64,000 nt of DNA from Ixodes scapularis (lineage: Eukaryota > Arthropoda > Arachnida > Ixodida > Ixodidae), in NCBI RefSeq assembly GCF_016920785.2, contig NW_024609836.1:61297930-61361929 (forward strand). Direction: 5' to 3'. Within the stretch, counting starts at the first letter, position 1. Each line of letters starts with the position of its first letter. A program made the translations under genes and the position numbers. The notes under the pieces were generated by a model. That model was given only the letters and a program-made list of their open reading frames with translations, made no database searches and was not told the origin of the DNA. This document shows positions 23,123-34,022 of the stretch, in pieces.

Positions 23123-23714
23123 ATGCGTAGTCGTGTTGAATATGCCTCAATTCTAAGTAACTGTATTGCAGTAATTAATTCAAGTGTAATTGAGCGGGTT
23201 CCACAGAAATTCATTCGTGTTTTGTGTTTCCTCCTTTTCAACCCAAGAATTTCTACAGTTAGGAAAATCTTTGGGACCTAGTGAAATTGGACGCGTTGCA
23301 CAACAGGAGGATGATCCGTAGAATGATGTTTTTTGTGTATAAGGTCGTAAATGGTACAGTTGATTGAGCAGTTCTAATCAGGTCTATTAGGGCGTTCCTC
23401 CTAGGTCTATTAGGCATGAATATTTGTTTTATCCTTCTGATTTATATTATGCAGCACCCATGACACGCCTTCAATTGAAGTAAAATAATTTTAACATATT
23501 TAGGGAATGTTAGCCTGAATATTTTGGATGTAGAACATAAATTTAGGTAGTGTATTGCTATCATTGTTTCGTTTTAACTTTCCATGCTTCAATCGTGTCC
23601 GAACAACTTGACTACTGTCTGGCATTGATGTGTGCACCACTATGGAAACGTCAAGCTGTTTGTGGGTCACTCAAAAGAAATAAAGAAACTATAAATAAAT
23701 AAATAAATAAATGT
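23123..23714 (+). pseudogene. Decayed 3' end of a non-LTR retrotransposon (LINE)
   Basis: The translation from 23123 contains RSRVEYAS, then IERVPQKFIRVLCF, and after a stop and frame slip LHNRRMIRRMMFF and YKVVNG. This is the usual C-terminal signature downstream of the reverse transcriptase in CR1/L2/Jockey-type LINEs. It ends in AAATAAATAAAT at about 23695-23714, a plausible microsatellite-type tail. Stops and shifts make it non-functional. The fragment is 5'-truncated upstream of the RT catalytic motifs. Confidence 0.65.
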
Positions 23715-25691
23715 TGGTTTCACTTTCGACCCAAGTTGCACTTTAAGAAACGCGGAGAGAAGGTTATTATGCTCAGGTTATTAATTTTATTTTTTGCATT
23801 GCCAGAGTTTTTGCTAGAATGATCACGTCAGGTCGCGGAAGCCAAAACCAACGTTTTGTCTTCACGGGGATTGCGCTTCCGGAAATTTGATTCGGCAATA
23901 GTCGACGGACCTGCTTGGCCAAAGCTCGTCGAGGTCGGCCATTGTAATGTCGGTGCCGATACGACTTTCATTTTGTCTTTCTTGCTTGAATGCGTGCGAA
24001 ACGTTCAAATTGTCGTTTCTTTGCTCTAAAAAGAAAAACGAACTTAATTTTATTTTGGCTTAAGCGTTTACAATTAATGAAAAGTGAGCATATAATTCCT
24101 GTGCATCGATATTTAAAAAAAATTATAATGCCATCAGGTTTGGTTTTGTTTCGGTTTCAAGTGCGTCTGTTAACCCTCATGTAAACTGGAATTGTTAGAC
24201 CTATGCACCGTGTAACACCAGACAGCTTAGTTGAGCTAAGTGACAGTTGGGAGATGTCAACGATAGTTGGTTTCATGATAGTTAAAATGGCCTGTGTAAT
24301 TAGTACATAATTCAATGTTATGCAAGGCATTCGTTCTCAACTTGTTCCTTTGTTTAATTTTTTTATGAATGTGCACCTTATATTATTACAGAACAAACAA
24401 ATAGGTTGGTTGCTTTTGTGGAAATTTATTCCTATTGTGACCTATTACAGTTATTTTCGTAGGTAGTTTCAGCTTCTTTTGGTCTACACGGAGTGGAAAG
24501 CACAATAATATGCGAAGAGTACCAAACAATTCGTGACTATTCGGAATATCGTGCAGTGTAAGACGAAAACAACGACGCAAGCTACATTTATTAAAAACAT
24601 TTTAGAATGGAAACATTATAAAACATAAGAATTCTCCCACACTGTAGGCGCGGTGCAATTGGCTTTGACTATCTATATTTTGACACGCTTTGTGTTTACT
24701 TTAGGTTTCTATATAAAATAAAAAAATAATTACTCTCGCTGGAGCACCAGACTGTCTGGTGTTCTAGCGAGGGCCGGGAGCTATCCATTTTAAAACTAAA
24801 GAACTTAAAAAAAATCAAAGCTCGACAGAGGAAGGAGTTTGGCAATGCACAGAATAAGGCGCTCGCGTTTGACGACTAAGATCGCTAATGAGAGGCAGGA
24901 GTTGTGTCGCGCGTAAGGCGTCCCCGGTTACAAGATGACTACTACGGGGAGACGTCACTCGCGTGGGTGGAGTTGAAGTTGGAACGAGGAGACTAGATGG
25001 CAAAACAATTCTTCTCCTGTGGTTTTTGTTACCTCGAATATTCCCTGCTCAAATCAACCCACCCCTAAAAAAAGAAAAAAATTTACTTTTACTATATAGC
25101 AAAGGTAATTCAAGTTTGGAAATCAACTTAAAATTAAGGTCGAAACCGACGCCAGAGAGCCATCATCATTCTGTTGGGTTGACATCAAACTTTTCTTCAG
25201 GATTGGCTGTGCACCCACGAAGTTAGGTGCACAGGGCTGGGAAAGAAAAGTCATTGGTACAAATAACTATTGTGCCCTCTTCGGTCGTCGTGGCAGATAA
25301 TCATTTCTCTGATCTTGAGCATAGAGCTCGGTTATCATTGATACGAAACAAAATATATACGAGACTCCAGAGTTTCATGTGCGATTTGAATCGCTGTTTT
25401 TTTTTTTTTCAGAAGGCCAATGCCTCTGTGATTGGCTGGCATGGCTACAGGGTTACCAGACCTGTTTCCAACGAAGTTAGATCGCAGCCGAGGCTACAAT
25501 TTGATGGATTCAATCAAAGTCATTTAAATCCTCCAAAAGTGCATGGTTACGGCGCTTTATTAAAAAAAAAATGGCTAGTTGTAAAACTTTGGTGTCTTGG
25601 TCCGGACCACTAATGCTACATTTGTGTTGCAACAGAGCGTTCCGCGATGCGTAATTTATCTTCGCTGTAAAAAAAGCAATGTAAAATTGTC
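23715..25691. other. No gene recognised
   Basis: AT-rich sequence apart from the short palindrome at 24735-24771. Nothing else stands out. Confidence 0.35.
24735..24771. repeat. 18-bp palindrome with a 1-base centre
   Basis: CTCGCTGGAGCACCAGAC is followed after one T by GTCTGGTGTTCTAGCGAG, 16 of 18 pairs matching. With virtually no loop it is more likely two abutting transposon ends or a cruciform than a microRNA precursor. Confidence 0.6.
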
Positions 25692-25694
25692 TTT

Positions 25695-25725
<31 letters not shown>

Positions 25726-25726
25726 G
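25692..25726. repeat. T13-G22 homopolymer junction
   Basis: Thirteen T are followed directly by twenty-two G. It is probably length-polymorphic and may be imprecisely assembled. Confidence 0.8.
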
Positions 25727-25804
25727 AGACACGTTGTACTTAGAAACTACTTGGTGTAACCTCTGTTGTTCCCTGTTATCGCCAAGATACTTCGGTGGCG
25801 CCCT

Positions 25805-26022
25805 CTTAACCCGGCGTCACACTGCTGATACGTTATGCAAAAAGACAGCCTGCAAACACGAGTCACCGCAATATCGGTGGTTCGAATGCCGCGTCTCGAG
25901 TTTTCTCTTTGAACTCATTGCCCTGCGGCATTCGAAGCACGGATCTCGTGGTGACTTGCGTTTGAATCTGTACGGAGACTGTTTCTTGTAGGATGTATGA
26001 CCAGTGCGACCCGGCTTTATGG
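25805..26022. mobile_element. MITE with about 90-bp inverted arms
   Basis: The outer ends are TTAACCCGGCGTCACACTG and the imperfect complement ACCAGTGCGACCCGGCTTTA. Inner arms CAAACACGAGTCACCGC... and ...GGTGACTTGCGTTTG, then GTTCGAATGCCGC with its mirror, continue the fold. No coding capacity. Confidence 0.6.
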
Positions 26023-26539
26023 TTGTGACTTCGTGACCAGAATTTGCGTCACCGTGACGTCAAGAGTTTTAATCCTGACTACTTATCGCCGTTTGCGAAC
26101 TACAAGTTGGATGATGTGCGTAAAAATAACAATGGAAGCTTCGAGTCATCGCATTTTGAAACCAACATCCTCACAGTTGACACTTCGACATGGCGCTAAT
26201 TTTAGTAGATGAAAAAAAAAAAAGTTAATCTAAATGAAGACGTCAAAGTGAGCGTTTGGTCAATCGCGAATCGCGGCCACAGCGACGCTATTGTTTGCGT
26301 ACGACGCTGATTACACCAATCTCCTCCAAAATTTATATGACATTGAACATAAATGAATAAATCGGACACCCTCGTAAGTACTGCTTTCATTTAATTTGTT
26401 GGTATTTTCCAGTTGATGTCGACGAAATGCTGCTAGTACTTATAAGAACTTCCGTGGGAGGCAGCACATTTCCTAGAATGACCATCCGATCACTGGTACT
26501 TATTCGCGCCCATAAACGGTGTTCTTTCAGCCGGGGGGA

Positions 26540-26701
26540 CGAACAACAACAACAAAAACAACGAGAACAACAACGTGAACAAACAACGACAAAGGCAACA
26601 ACAAACAATGACAACAAAAACAAACAAGAACAACAACACCAACAGAAACAACAACATAAAAAAACAGTGACAACAACAACAACAACAACAAAAGCAACTT
26701 C
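26540..26701. repeat. (CAA)n-rich microsatellite
   Basis: Imperfect AAC/CAA triplets over about 160 bases. The Gln/Thr-rich frame through it (26427-26711 +) and the Val/Cys-rich frame opposite (26387-26779 -) are by-products. Confidence 0.85.
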
Positions 26702-26762
26702 ATGTGAATAAATTTTTATTCGCAGCTTTTTCTTTGTGTATCGACGCGGTACGCAGCTACCA

Positions 26763-27720
26763 TTAAGGCTAGCCCACATGGCGCGTTTTTTAGTGCGTCT
26801 AGACGCGCGTCTCGGCTTGGCGCGCGCGCTAAGCAGGACGCATGCGCCCAGTCAAACCACACGCAGCGCTACCGTGCAGCGCTTCGCGTCTGCGTTTCCG
26901 AAGCGTCTGCCCAACGTAGCCAGACGCGCTTAAGAAACAAAAGCAAATATTAAATAGAAATCGCGCGGTAAATGATGGCTACATGCCGTAATATTTAATT
27001 TCAGTTATAGTAAGCACTCATTTTTATTACAGCAATCGCAATGAAGCTCAATTTAACTAATTTTTATCCTTTTTAGTGCGTACGCCTCATCCACGTTTCG
27101 ATACGCTATTGGCATCACCATCGCCCGCGCCAAAACATTTACAGCTGGCCGCTGGCCGCTATATAGGTTAAGTTGTTCCGGTTGTTGCCGGTAGTATTAA
27201 TTTTGTACCTTTGTCTCTCGGTGTCCTTGTATTCTTTACATTTGGCCTGCCAGAGTGCAGGACGCTTTTGTACTTCGCTAGGTCCTCTCTGTTCCGCTGA
27301 AGCAGCGTCAGCCTCTCCCGCGGAGCAGAGAGGATTCCCTGGACTTGTGTAAAAGGTATGATAAACTGATATCTTCGGGGGGAAGGACGTAACTACCCAT
27401 GTTCGCCCTGCTGCTAGCGTTGGCGGGGCCTAAAAGCCGTTTTTATTTAAGGCCGCGAGCGTGCAAATTTCGTAAACTCCGCGCGCGCGGGTGTGTGTGT
27501 GTGCGTGCATTCTGCCTTGGAATGGCACAGGGCTGCTACCCGTTTTTGTGTGTATCTTTTTGATTTGAGTGTTTTTATTTATTTTCCTTTCCCGTATCCC
27601 TTTCCCTATTTGGCGGCGGGCTAGCAGGCCCACCTGCGTAAGGGTCTGAACCTTTTTGCCTAGCCTCGCGCGCTGCCGAGTGGGTACCGCAATATGTACA
27701 AATAAAATGTATTATTATTG

Positions 27721-27769
<49 letters not shown>

Positions 27770-28057
27770 CGCCTTTGCCGCGAGGTCCGTGGCGAAAACT
27801 ACAGTCCTACAGTGGCGAAAACAGTGGAGAAAATTCAAACGCTCCTTGCAACTAGTGAACACGGCGGTTCATTGGTTGTTGCCTTCTGGACGCAGCGCGA
27901 GACGCGACGCGTGGACGCAAAATATCTGGCTCCTCCAGATACGCCGGAATGCGCCAAAAAACGCTGCGTTTCGTCCCGGCGCCGGAAGTGACGTCAAAGC
28001 GCAGGCGCAGACGCGACGCAGACGCGGAGAAAAGCGCACCATGTGGGCTAGCCTTTA
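26763..28057. mobile_element. PIF/Harbinger-like non-autonomous element
   Basis: The ends AGGCTAGCCCACATGG (26766) and its complement (to 28054) are near-perfect for about 25 bases and are flanked by TTA at 26763-26765 and 28055-28057. A 3-bp TTA/TWA duplication is the Harbinger hallmark, so the class is inferred from the ends. The subterminal regions are rich in GACGCG words. The interior includes (GT)n near 27490 and a TAATAA/ATTATT palindromic tract at 27710-27770. No DDE transposase frame is present. Confidence 0.7.
27708..27770. repeat. (TAA)n/(TTA)n palindromic microsatellite
   Basis: TTAATAATAATAATAATAAT meets ATTATTATTATTATTATTAT, so the tract can fold on itself. It lies inside the Harbinger-like element. 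Confidence 0.85.
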
Positions 28058-28116
28058 TACTGCCCTTGATGTTGCTTCTTTTTTCTGAAACAACACACCC
28101 TTTCTCTCTTGGTTTT

Positions 28117-28173
28117 TCTAGTGATGACACGACAGTTCTCACTCGCGTGCCCCGCGGCAACGCGTCCATGCTA
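28117..28173 (+). repeat. 5' LTR, first fragment
   Basis: Matches 33867-33923 of the 3' LTR except for TC in place of the terminal TG. It is cut at CATGCTA by the TA-inserting MITE. The other pieces of this LTR are 28437-28486 and 29707-29762. Confidence 0.9.
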
Positions 28174-28436
28174 TACTTCGTTTCAGCTTCGGTCCGAGCG
28201 CGGCCGATGTTATGAGCCGAAGGGCCAATCAAACAGCTCAAAAAGAGCAGCGCCATGGTGTGCTGTCTGCGCTTGATAGGACTAGCCGGCAGAGGAGCGC
28301 GCACAGAGAGACGGCGAATACCGACTGGTCCTATCATCTGCAGAGAGCACACCATGATGTTTCGCTTTTTGAGCTGTTTGATTGGCCCTTCTACTCATAA
28401 CATCGGCCGCGCTCGGACCGAAGCTAAAACGAAGTA
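28174..28436. mobile_element. Tc1/mariner-type MITE inserted in the 5' LTR
   Basis: A 263-bp element with inverted arms of about 110 bp starting TACTTCGTTTCAGCTTCGGT, flanked by TA at 28172-28173 and 28437-28438. The intact 3' LTR reads GCTAGTGC at the same place, a single TA, which proves the insertion and its duplication. The frames at 27852-28464 that cross it are shadows. A lone GAAACGAAGTATAGT at about 58750 may be a fragment of the same family. Confidence 0.88.
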
Positions 28437-28486
28437 TAGTGCGAATGCTCGGGGTTATCTTTAGTTCCAGAGGAGTGATAAAAAAA
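28437..28486 (+). repeat. 5' LTR, middle fragment
   Basis: Corresponds to 33924 onward in the 3' LTR up to GTGATAA. The A-run at 28480-28486 is the junction with the second insertion. Confidence 0.85.
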
Positions 28487-29706
28487 GTGAAAGCCGCTTA
28501 CAACTCCCTGTAACGCCGAATTAGAGCGCAGCTCTTGAGGAGGAGGAGGGAAGGGCGCTGGGGGGGGGGGGGGGGGGGTTAGACTAACCAGGAGGGGGTC
28601 ACGTGACCCCCAATGCCGATGATGTCATCACTGACGTGACTGATGATGTCATCAGTGACGATGACGATGCGGGTACCGATGACGTCATTAGTGACGTCAC
28701 TGATTACTTCACCAGTGATGATGACAATGACGATGCGAATGTCGGTGACGTCATCAGTGACGTCGCTGACGTCATCAGTGATGATGACGATGACGATGCG
28801 GATGCCGGTGACGACATCAGTGACGTCACTGATGACGTCATCAGTGATGATGACGATGACGATGCGGATGTCGGTAACGTCACCGGCATCCACATCGTCA
28901 TCGTCATCATCACTGATGACGTCACCGGCATCCACATTGCCATCGTCATCATCACTGATAACGTCACCGGCATCCGCATCGCCATCGTCATCATCACTGA
29001 TGACGTCACCGGCATCCACATCGTCATCATCACTGATGACGTCACCGGCATCCACATCGTCATCGTCATCATCACTGATGACGTCACCGGCATCCACATC
29101 CTCATCGTCATCATCACTGATGACGTCACCGGCATCCACATCGTCATCGTCACTGATGACGTCATCATCATTGATGACGTCATCATCACTGATGACGTCA
29201 CCGGCATCCACATCGTCATCGTCATCATCACTGATGACGTCACCGGCATCCACATCGTCATCGTCATCATCACTGATGATGTCACCGGCATCCGCATCGT
29301 CATCGTCATCATCACTGATGATGACGTCATCAGTGATGATGACGATGACGATGTGGATGCCGGTGACGTCATCAGTGTCGATGACGTCATCGGGGGGTCA
29401 CGCGACATCGGCGGGGGTCACGTGACCTCGGGGGTCACGTGACCTCGAGGAGGGGTCACGTGACCTCAGGGGAGTCACGTGACCTCGAGGAGGGGGTCAC
29501 GTGACCTCAGGGGAGTCACGTGACTTCGGGGGGTCACGTGACCTTGGGGGGGTCACGTGCCCCCCCCACGAAGTTACGTGACCCCGGTGGGGGGCTCGCG
29601 CGGTGCATTATGGGACATTTCCCATGATGCACCGCGCGGTTACGCCGACGCCGACGCCGACGCCGACGCCGCTCAAGCCGGAAACGGGCCCCTAAGAGCT
29701 GCGCTC
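28487..29706. mobile_element. Monomeric copy of the CRE/E-box foldback element, inside the 5' LTR
   Basis: It starts GTGAAAGCCGCTTACAACTC, shared with 6353 onward, then TTAGAGCGCAGCTCTTGAGG and a G18 run. Next come the 42-bp TGACGTCA array, the GTCACGTGAC cluster (29416-29560), the hairpin (29597-29640), the GCCGAC tract, and AAGAGCTGCGCTC. TAAAA at 29707-29711 matches the single TAAAA in the 3' LTR. Within the array the unit orientation flips near 28875 and again near 29320, so about 450 bp in the middle are inverted relative to the rest. Confidence 0.88.
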
Positions 29707-29762
29707 TAAAACGCTTGGGTTCCGGACTCCGGTGTGGCTGATCGCTCCTTCCCCGCGAGACA
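29707..29762 (+). repeat. 5' LTR, last fragment
   Basis: TAAAACGCTTGGGTTCCGGA through GCGAGACA, ending in CA just before the primer-binding site. It differs from the 3' LTR at three positions. Confidence 0.9.
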
Positions 29763-29780
29763 TGGTGTCAGAAGTGGGAT
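29763..29780 (+). promoter_or_regulatory. Primer-binding site, tRNA-Leu type
   Basis: TGGTGTCAGAAGTGGGAT follows the LTR directly and is complementary to the 3' end of an animal tRNA-Leu (TGACA plus CCA), allowing one difference from the vertebrate CAG isoacceptor. It would prime minus-strand DNA synthesis. Confidence 0.8.
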
Positions 29781-29844
29781 CCGTCCCGAAGGAGCGACGC
29801 AGCGAGTGAGCCGTCGGCGTGGCGCATCCTGCAACGCAACCGCC

Positions 29845-30783
29845 ATGGCGGACGAACACGCTAAGCCTACGCAGTTCTGCACCGCCGGTATCCAGCCGCC
29901 TCCAAAGTTCGACTTTTCGAACCCCGGTGAATGGAAGGAATGGGTTTTCCTGTTCGACGACTACTGCTACGCTTCTGGGCTCTACCAGGCGCCGGGCGAA
30001 GTGCAAGTCAGGACACTGCTGTACGCCATGGGCTCCCGTGAGGCTCGTCGACTCCTGGACACGTTGGCCTTGACAAGCGACGACTGGTGCTCTCTTCAAG
30101 CGGTAAAGACGAAGCTCACCGACCACTTCATACACCCGGTCAACGAAGTCTATGAAAGCGTGCGCTTCCACCGTCGCGTCCAGGCTGAAGGCGAGTCGGT
30201 AGACGACTTTTACACTGCCCTACGTACGCTCGTCAAAAAGTGCAATTACGCCTCCGCGGAAGTCGAAGAACGCCTCGTCAGCGATAGATTCGTCGTCGGT
30301 CTTCGGGACTCTAAGCTGGTAGACAAGCTATGTCGCACGCCAAGGCTCACGCTCGAAGACGCGAGACTTCAGGCCCGTATTCACGAAGACGCCGTGGAGG
30401 CCCGGTCTGAAGATTTCCAGAAGGAACCAAATCGTGCCATTGTGGTCTCCGAAGCAAAAGTCCGAAAACGCCTTCCGAAGTCACGACGGCGTTCCGACTT
30501 GTCGGTGGAAGGCGCAACGAGGACTCCCAAGCCTTTCTCAAGAGATGGACGCTGCAGGTTCTGCGGCAGGTCATCTCACCCCCGCTCCGACTGTCCGGCA
30601 AAAGAGGCAAGATGCAGGTGGTACAAGAAAGTGGGACACTTCGAAACCGTCTGCGAAAAAAAAGCCATGTGCTCTGTCGAGCTGCACACAGTTGCGGCAG
30701 GCGCCCGTACCAGAGCCAAGTTCGCAACCGTGGCTGTCAACGGACACAACGTGAACTTAAAGTGGACTCTGGAGCGGAGGTGA
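29845..30783 (+). pseudogene. Gypsy gag (capsid/nucleocapsid), frame-broken at its 3' end
   Basis: I choose the ATG at 29845 because it has a good Kozak context (CGCCATGG) and begins the characteristic MADEHAKPTQF start; the frame is open further upstream only into LTR sequence. A capsid-like region (roughly residues 20-190) has the WKEWVFLFDDY and FHRRVQAEGESVDDFYTALR stretches typical of retrotransposon Gag. A CX2CX4HX4C zinc knuckle follows at about 30553-30594. In a second knuckle at 30613-30654 the second Cys codon is TAC (Tyr) at 30622-30624. The frame runs into the start of protease and then stops at 30781-30783, because one base appears to be missing near 30760. Confidence 0.88.
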
Positions 30784-33346
30784 CCGTGGTGTCGAGTTCA
30801 TTCCCTGGAGTACCGAAAAAGCTTCGTGCACCAGAAGGTGAGCTCACGGGCCCCGGAAACCACCCCCTGAAAGTACTGGCCACGTTCCCCGCAACGCTGC
30901 AATGGAGGGACAAGTCGACCGTGCAGGACATTTACGTCATGCCTTCACAACACCCCCCTCTTCTCGGCTTCCCAGCAATACAAGCGCTGGGCGTCATTCA
31001 GTTTGTCGACAATGTGGCGACACCAGTGGTGCTGCGGAGAGACAGGCTTTTTGACGGTCTGGGGGAGCTAAAGGAGGAGTACGTCCTCCGGCTACGACAT
31101 GGTGCCAAGCCCTTCGCTCTAAGCGTGACGAGGAGGGTCCCGGTCCTGCTGCACGACGTCGTTCGTGGTGAGCTCAAGGAGCTAGAGTCTGAAGGAGTCA
31201 TCCGCAAGGTTGACCACCCCACAGACTGGTCCGCGGGCATGGTCGTCGTTCCGAAGACAGGAGGAGGCTACCGCATCTGCGTAGACCTCACGCGCCTCAA
31301 CGAAGTCGTACTGAGGGAGCGTCACATTTTACCTTCGGTTGAGAACATCCTCGGACGTCTCGGGCAAGCGAAGGTTTTCTCGAAGCTGGACGCCACTGCA
31401 AGCTTCCACCAAGTGAGGCTTTCTGAAGAAAGTCAGGAGCTGACGGCGTTCATAACGCCGATGGGAAGGTTCTGTTTCCGCAGGCTGCCTTCTGGCATCT
31501 GTTCTGCGCCAGAGCACTTCGAGCGACAGATGGGTCGCATTCTAGAGGGACTGGAAGGAGTTGTAAGCATGATCGACGACATTCTCGTCTTCGGCGCATC
31601 AAAGGGCGAGCACGTTCGTCGACTCCAGCAAGCGCTGCAATGGCTCGACGAGGCGGGTGTCAAGCTGAACAAGAAGTGCAGTTTCGCTGCCTCAGAAGTC
31701 AAGTTTCTCGGCGTGTTGGTCAGCGCGAGAGGAATCAGCGTGGATCCCGAAAAGATCGAGGCCCTGCAGAAGTTGCCGATACCCCCGAACGTCGGCGGGG
31801 TACGAAGACTGCTGGGAATGGCGAACCATGTGGGGCGCTTCATCCCACACCTCTCGGACGTCACGGCGCCGATCAGAGAACTGCTGCAACAGCGCAACTC
31901 GTGGTACTGGGGACCAAGCCAGCAAGCTGCTTTTGAGAAGCTAAAGAGCATGCTTAGCTCTCATATTTGCTTGGCGAAGTACGACCCGTCCTACCCAACA
32001 GTAGTTTCAGCTGATGCAAGCTCTTACGGACTTGGGGCCGTCATGCTTCAAGATCAGCCCTGCGGCGAGAGGCGGGCAGTGGCCTATGTATCAAGGGCTC
32101 TCACGACCACCGAAACTCGCTACAGCCAGACCGAAAAAGAAGCGCTGGCCGTAACTTGGGCGGTGAAGCGCCTCGATCAGTTTTTGAGAGGCATTGACTT
32201 CCAAGTCGAAACGGATCTCCGTTCCCTCGTCACGCTCTTGTGATCTGCGGAGTTGGATCTGATGCCACCTCGAATTCAGCGACTACGCATCCGCCTCATG
32301 CGCTACCAGTTCACCGTTCTTTATGTCCCCGGCAAACTTTTAGCTACGGCGGACAACCTGTCAAGGGCCCCGGTGCAGGAACTGGATCAGCACTGCCAAC
32401 GTCGGGTGGACTCCATAGAACTCTTTATCGGCAAAGTGGTTTCAGCAGCCGCTGATCTCGTGTCATCCCGCCTGGAAGCCCTACGAAAGCACCAAGCGGA
32501 AGACGGCATCTGCTCGGGCTTGCAACGCTTCTGTGAAAAGGGATGGCCAGAACATGTGTGCAGAGTTCCTGTTCATCTACGAGAGTACTGGAAGGAACGT
32601 GGGAACATCACCGTGTGCGATGGCTTATTACTCAAAAACCGCCGCATCTTCATTCCGCGCTCGCTGCGACACGAGATACTGCAGCTGATACATGAAGGCC
32701 ATCAGGGCATCGGACGCTGCAAGGCAAGAGCAAGGGACGCAGTTTGGTGGCCTACTCTAAACAGCGAAATAGAGCAACCTGTGACAGCCTGCGAGCGGTG
32801 CGCCCAAACAAGAGTACAGCGCTCCGAGCCACTCATCAGCACACCGACTCCCAGTCGTCCGTGGCAGAGAGTCGGTGCGGATCTGTTCGAGCTCGAGGGG
32901 GGACACTACGTGCTCGTCGTGGACTATTACTCCCGTTTCCCAGAGGTCATCAGCTTGACGTCGACGACGTCAACGTCCGTCGTCGCAGCAGTCAAGAGCA
33001 CATTCGCCCGGTTTGGGATCCCCGATGTGCTGGTATCGGACAATGGGCCGCAGTTCTCTTCGAGAGAGTACGCCGAGTTCGCCCAGAGCTATGGTTTCCA
33101 GCACGTCACGAGCAGCCCACGCTACCCACAAGCGAATGGGGAAGCGGAGCGAATGGTGCGGACCATGAAAGAGCTGCTCTACAAGTCAAGGGACCAGCAC
33201 ATGGCCCTCCTGGTGTATCGAGACACCCCTGGAGTGACCGGTTACAGCCCGTCCCAACTGCTAATGGGCCGCCGGTTGCAGACAAAGGTACTGAAGATGC
33301 GGAGACGTTGCAGCCGGGGTGGCCATCACGTCGGGACTTCATAAGG
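30762..33346 (+). pseudogene. Gypsy pol: protease, reverse transcriptase, RNase H, integrase (broken)
   Basis: The frame resumes at 30762 with the protease motif DSGAEV. RT spans about 31060-31750, with FSKLDATASFHQV, LPSGICSAPEHFERQM and the catalytic MIDD at 31569-31580. RNase H follows, with SADASSYGLGAVM and the acidic residue in QTEKEALAV. A TGA at 32241-32243 interrupts the frame, which continues in phase through RYQFTVLYVPGK. Integrase has an HHCC module (HEGHQG...CERC, about 32690-32805) and the DDE triad (GADLFE near 32880, SDNGPQF near 33040, GEAER near 33142). A one-base slip near 33290 moves the rest to another frame. The stop and two slips make this copy inactive. Confidence 0.92.
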
Positions 33347-33850
33347 AAAGACGGGGAAGCCCGAAGACGCCAGCGAAAGGACTTCAATCGCCGTCACGCC
33401 GCTCGCCAACTACGCCCGCTGTCCGTAGGAGAGGACGTGTGGGTACAAGACGTGCGGTGCCGAGCAACAGTCCTCAGTCCAGCGAAGTGGCCGCGCTCCT
33501 ATGTAGTCGAGACCGGGACAGGAGTCCTGCAACTCAACCGCCGGCACCTGGTACCATTCGGTGCGTCTCCGGCGGGCTTCGACGCTCCGGATCCCGGCGG
33601 TTCGACCAATGAGGCTACGGCCACTACGGCTCCAGCCAGTTCGGCGGTCTCAACGGCAAGAGCAATTCCGGGTGCAAGGAGCCAACAACAGCCGACCGCA
33701 GTTGAGCCTGCACCAACAGCAGCGCCGACGAACTTGACGAACTCCCCTTCAACATCAACGTCGACGGACACGTCGACGGCGGACAATACGCCGATAAGAG
33801 TGACTCGGTCGGGCCGCCAAGTTAGGCGACCCGTACGTTTGGACTTGTAA
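33288..33850 (+). pseudogene. Integrase C-terminal region of the Gypsy element, shifted frame
   Basis: After the slip near 33290 the polypeptide continues as EDAETLQPGWPSRRDF, followed by VGEDVWVQDVRCRATVLSP and VVETGTGVLQLNRRHLVPF, the basic SH3-like C-terminal domain of Gypsy integrases. A Thr/Ala/Ser-rich tail ends in RVTRSGRQVRRPVRLDL and a TAA at 33848-33850. This tail is usual for invertebrate Gypsy pol. The stop lies directly before the polypurine tract, so no env could follow. Confidence 0.8.
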
Positions 33851-33866
33851 AACTTAGAAGGGGGGA
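33851..33866 (+). promoter_or_regulatory. Polypurine tract
   Basis: AACTTAGAAGGGGGGA abuts the TG of the 3' LTR and is the expected plus-strand primer site. Confidence 0.85.
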
Positions 33867-34022
33867 TGTAGTGATGACACGACAGTTCTCACTCGCGTGC
33901 CCCGCGGCAACGCGTCCATGCTAGTGCGCATGCTCGGGGTTATCTTTAGTTCGAGAGGAGTGATAATAAAACACTTGGGTTCCAGACTCCGGTGTGGCTG
34001 GTCGCTCCTTCCCCGCGAGACA
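33867..34022 (+). repeat. 3' LTR, uninterrupted, 156 bp
   Basis: It runs TGTAGTGATGACACGACAG to CCCCGCGAGACA, with TG/CA termini. It contains AATAAAA at about 33965, which could be the polyadenylation signal. It is the empty-site reference for both insertions in the 5' LTR. Confidence 0.92.

Noticed and set aside
24735..24771. microRNA precursor
   Set aside because: The loop is one base and the stem 18 bp, too short and too tight for Drosha/Dicer processing.
26387..26779. Val/Cys-rich 130-codon frame and its Gln-rich opposite
   Set aside because: Produced by the (CAA)n microsatellite.
28579..29442. 224-279-codon frames across the second foldback copy
   Set aside because: Same repeat artefact. 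The translation switches from Asp-rich to Ile/Val-rich exactly where the array orientation flips.
32744..33280. Second long frame overlapping the integrase core before the slip
   Set aside because: Upstream of about 33290 this frame lacks integrase motifs, while the alternative frame has the HHCC and DDE residues. Only the part after the slip is genuine.
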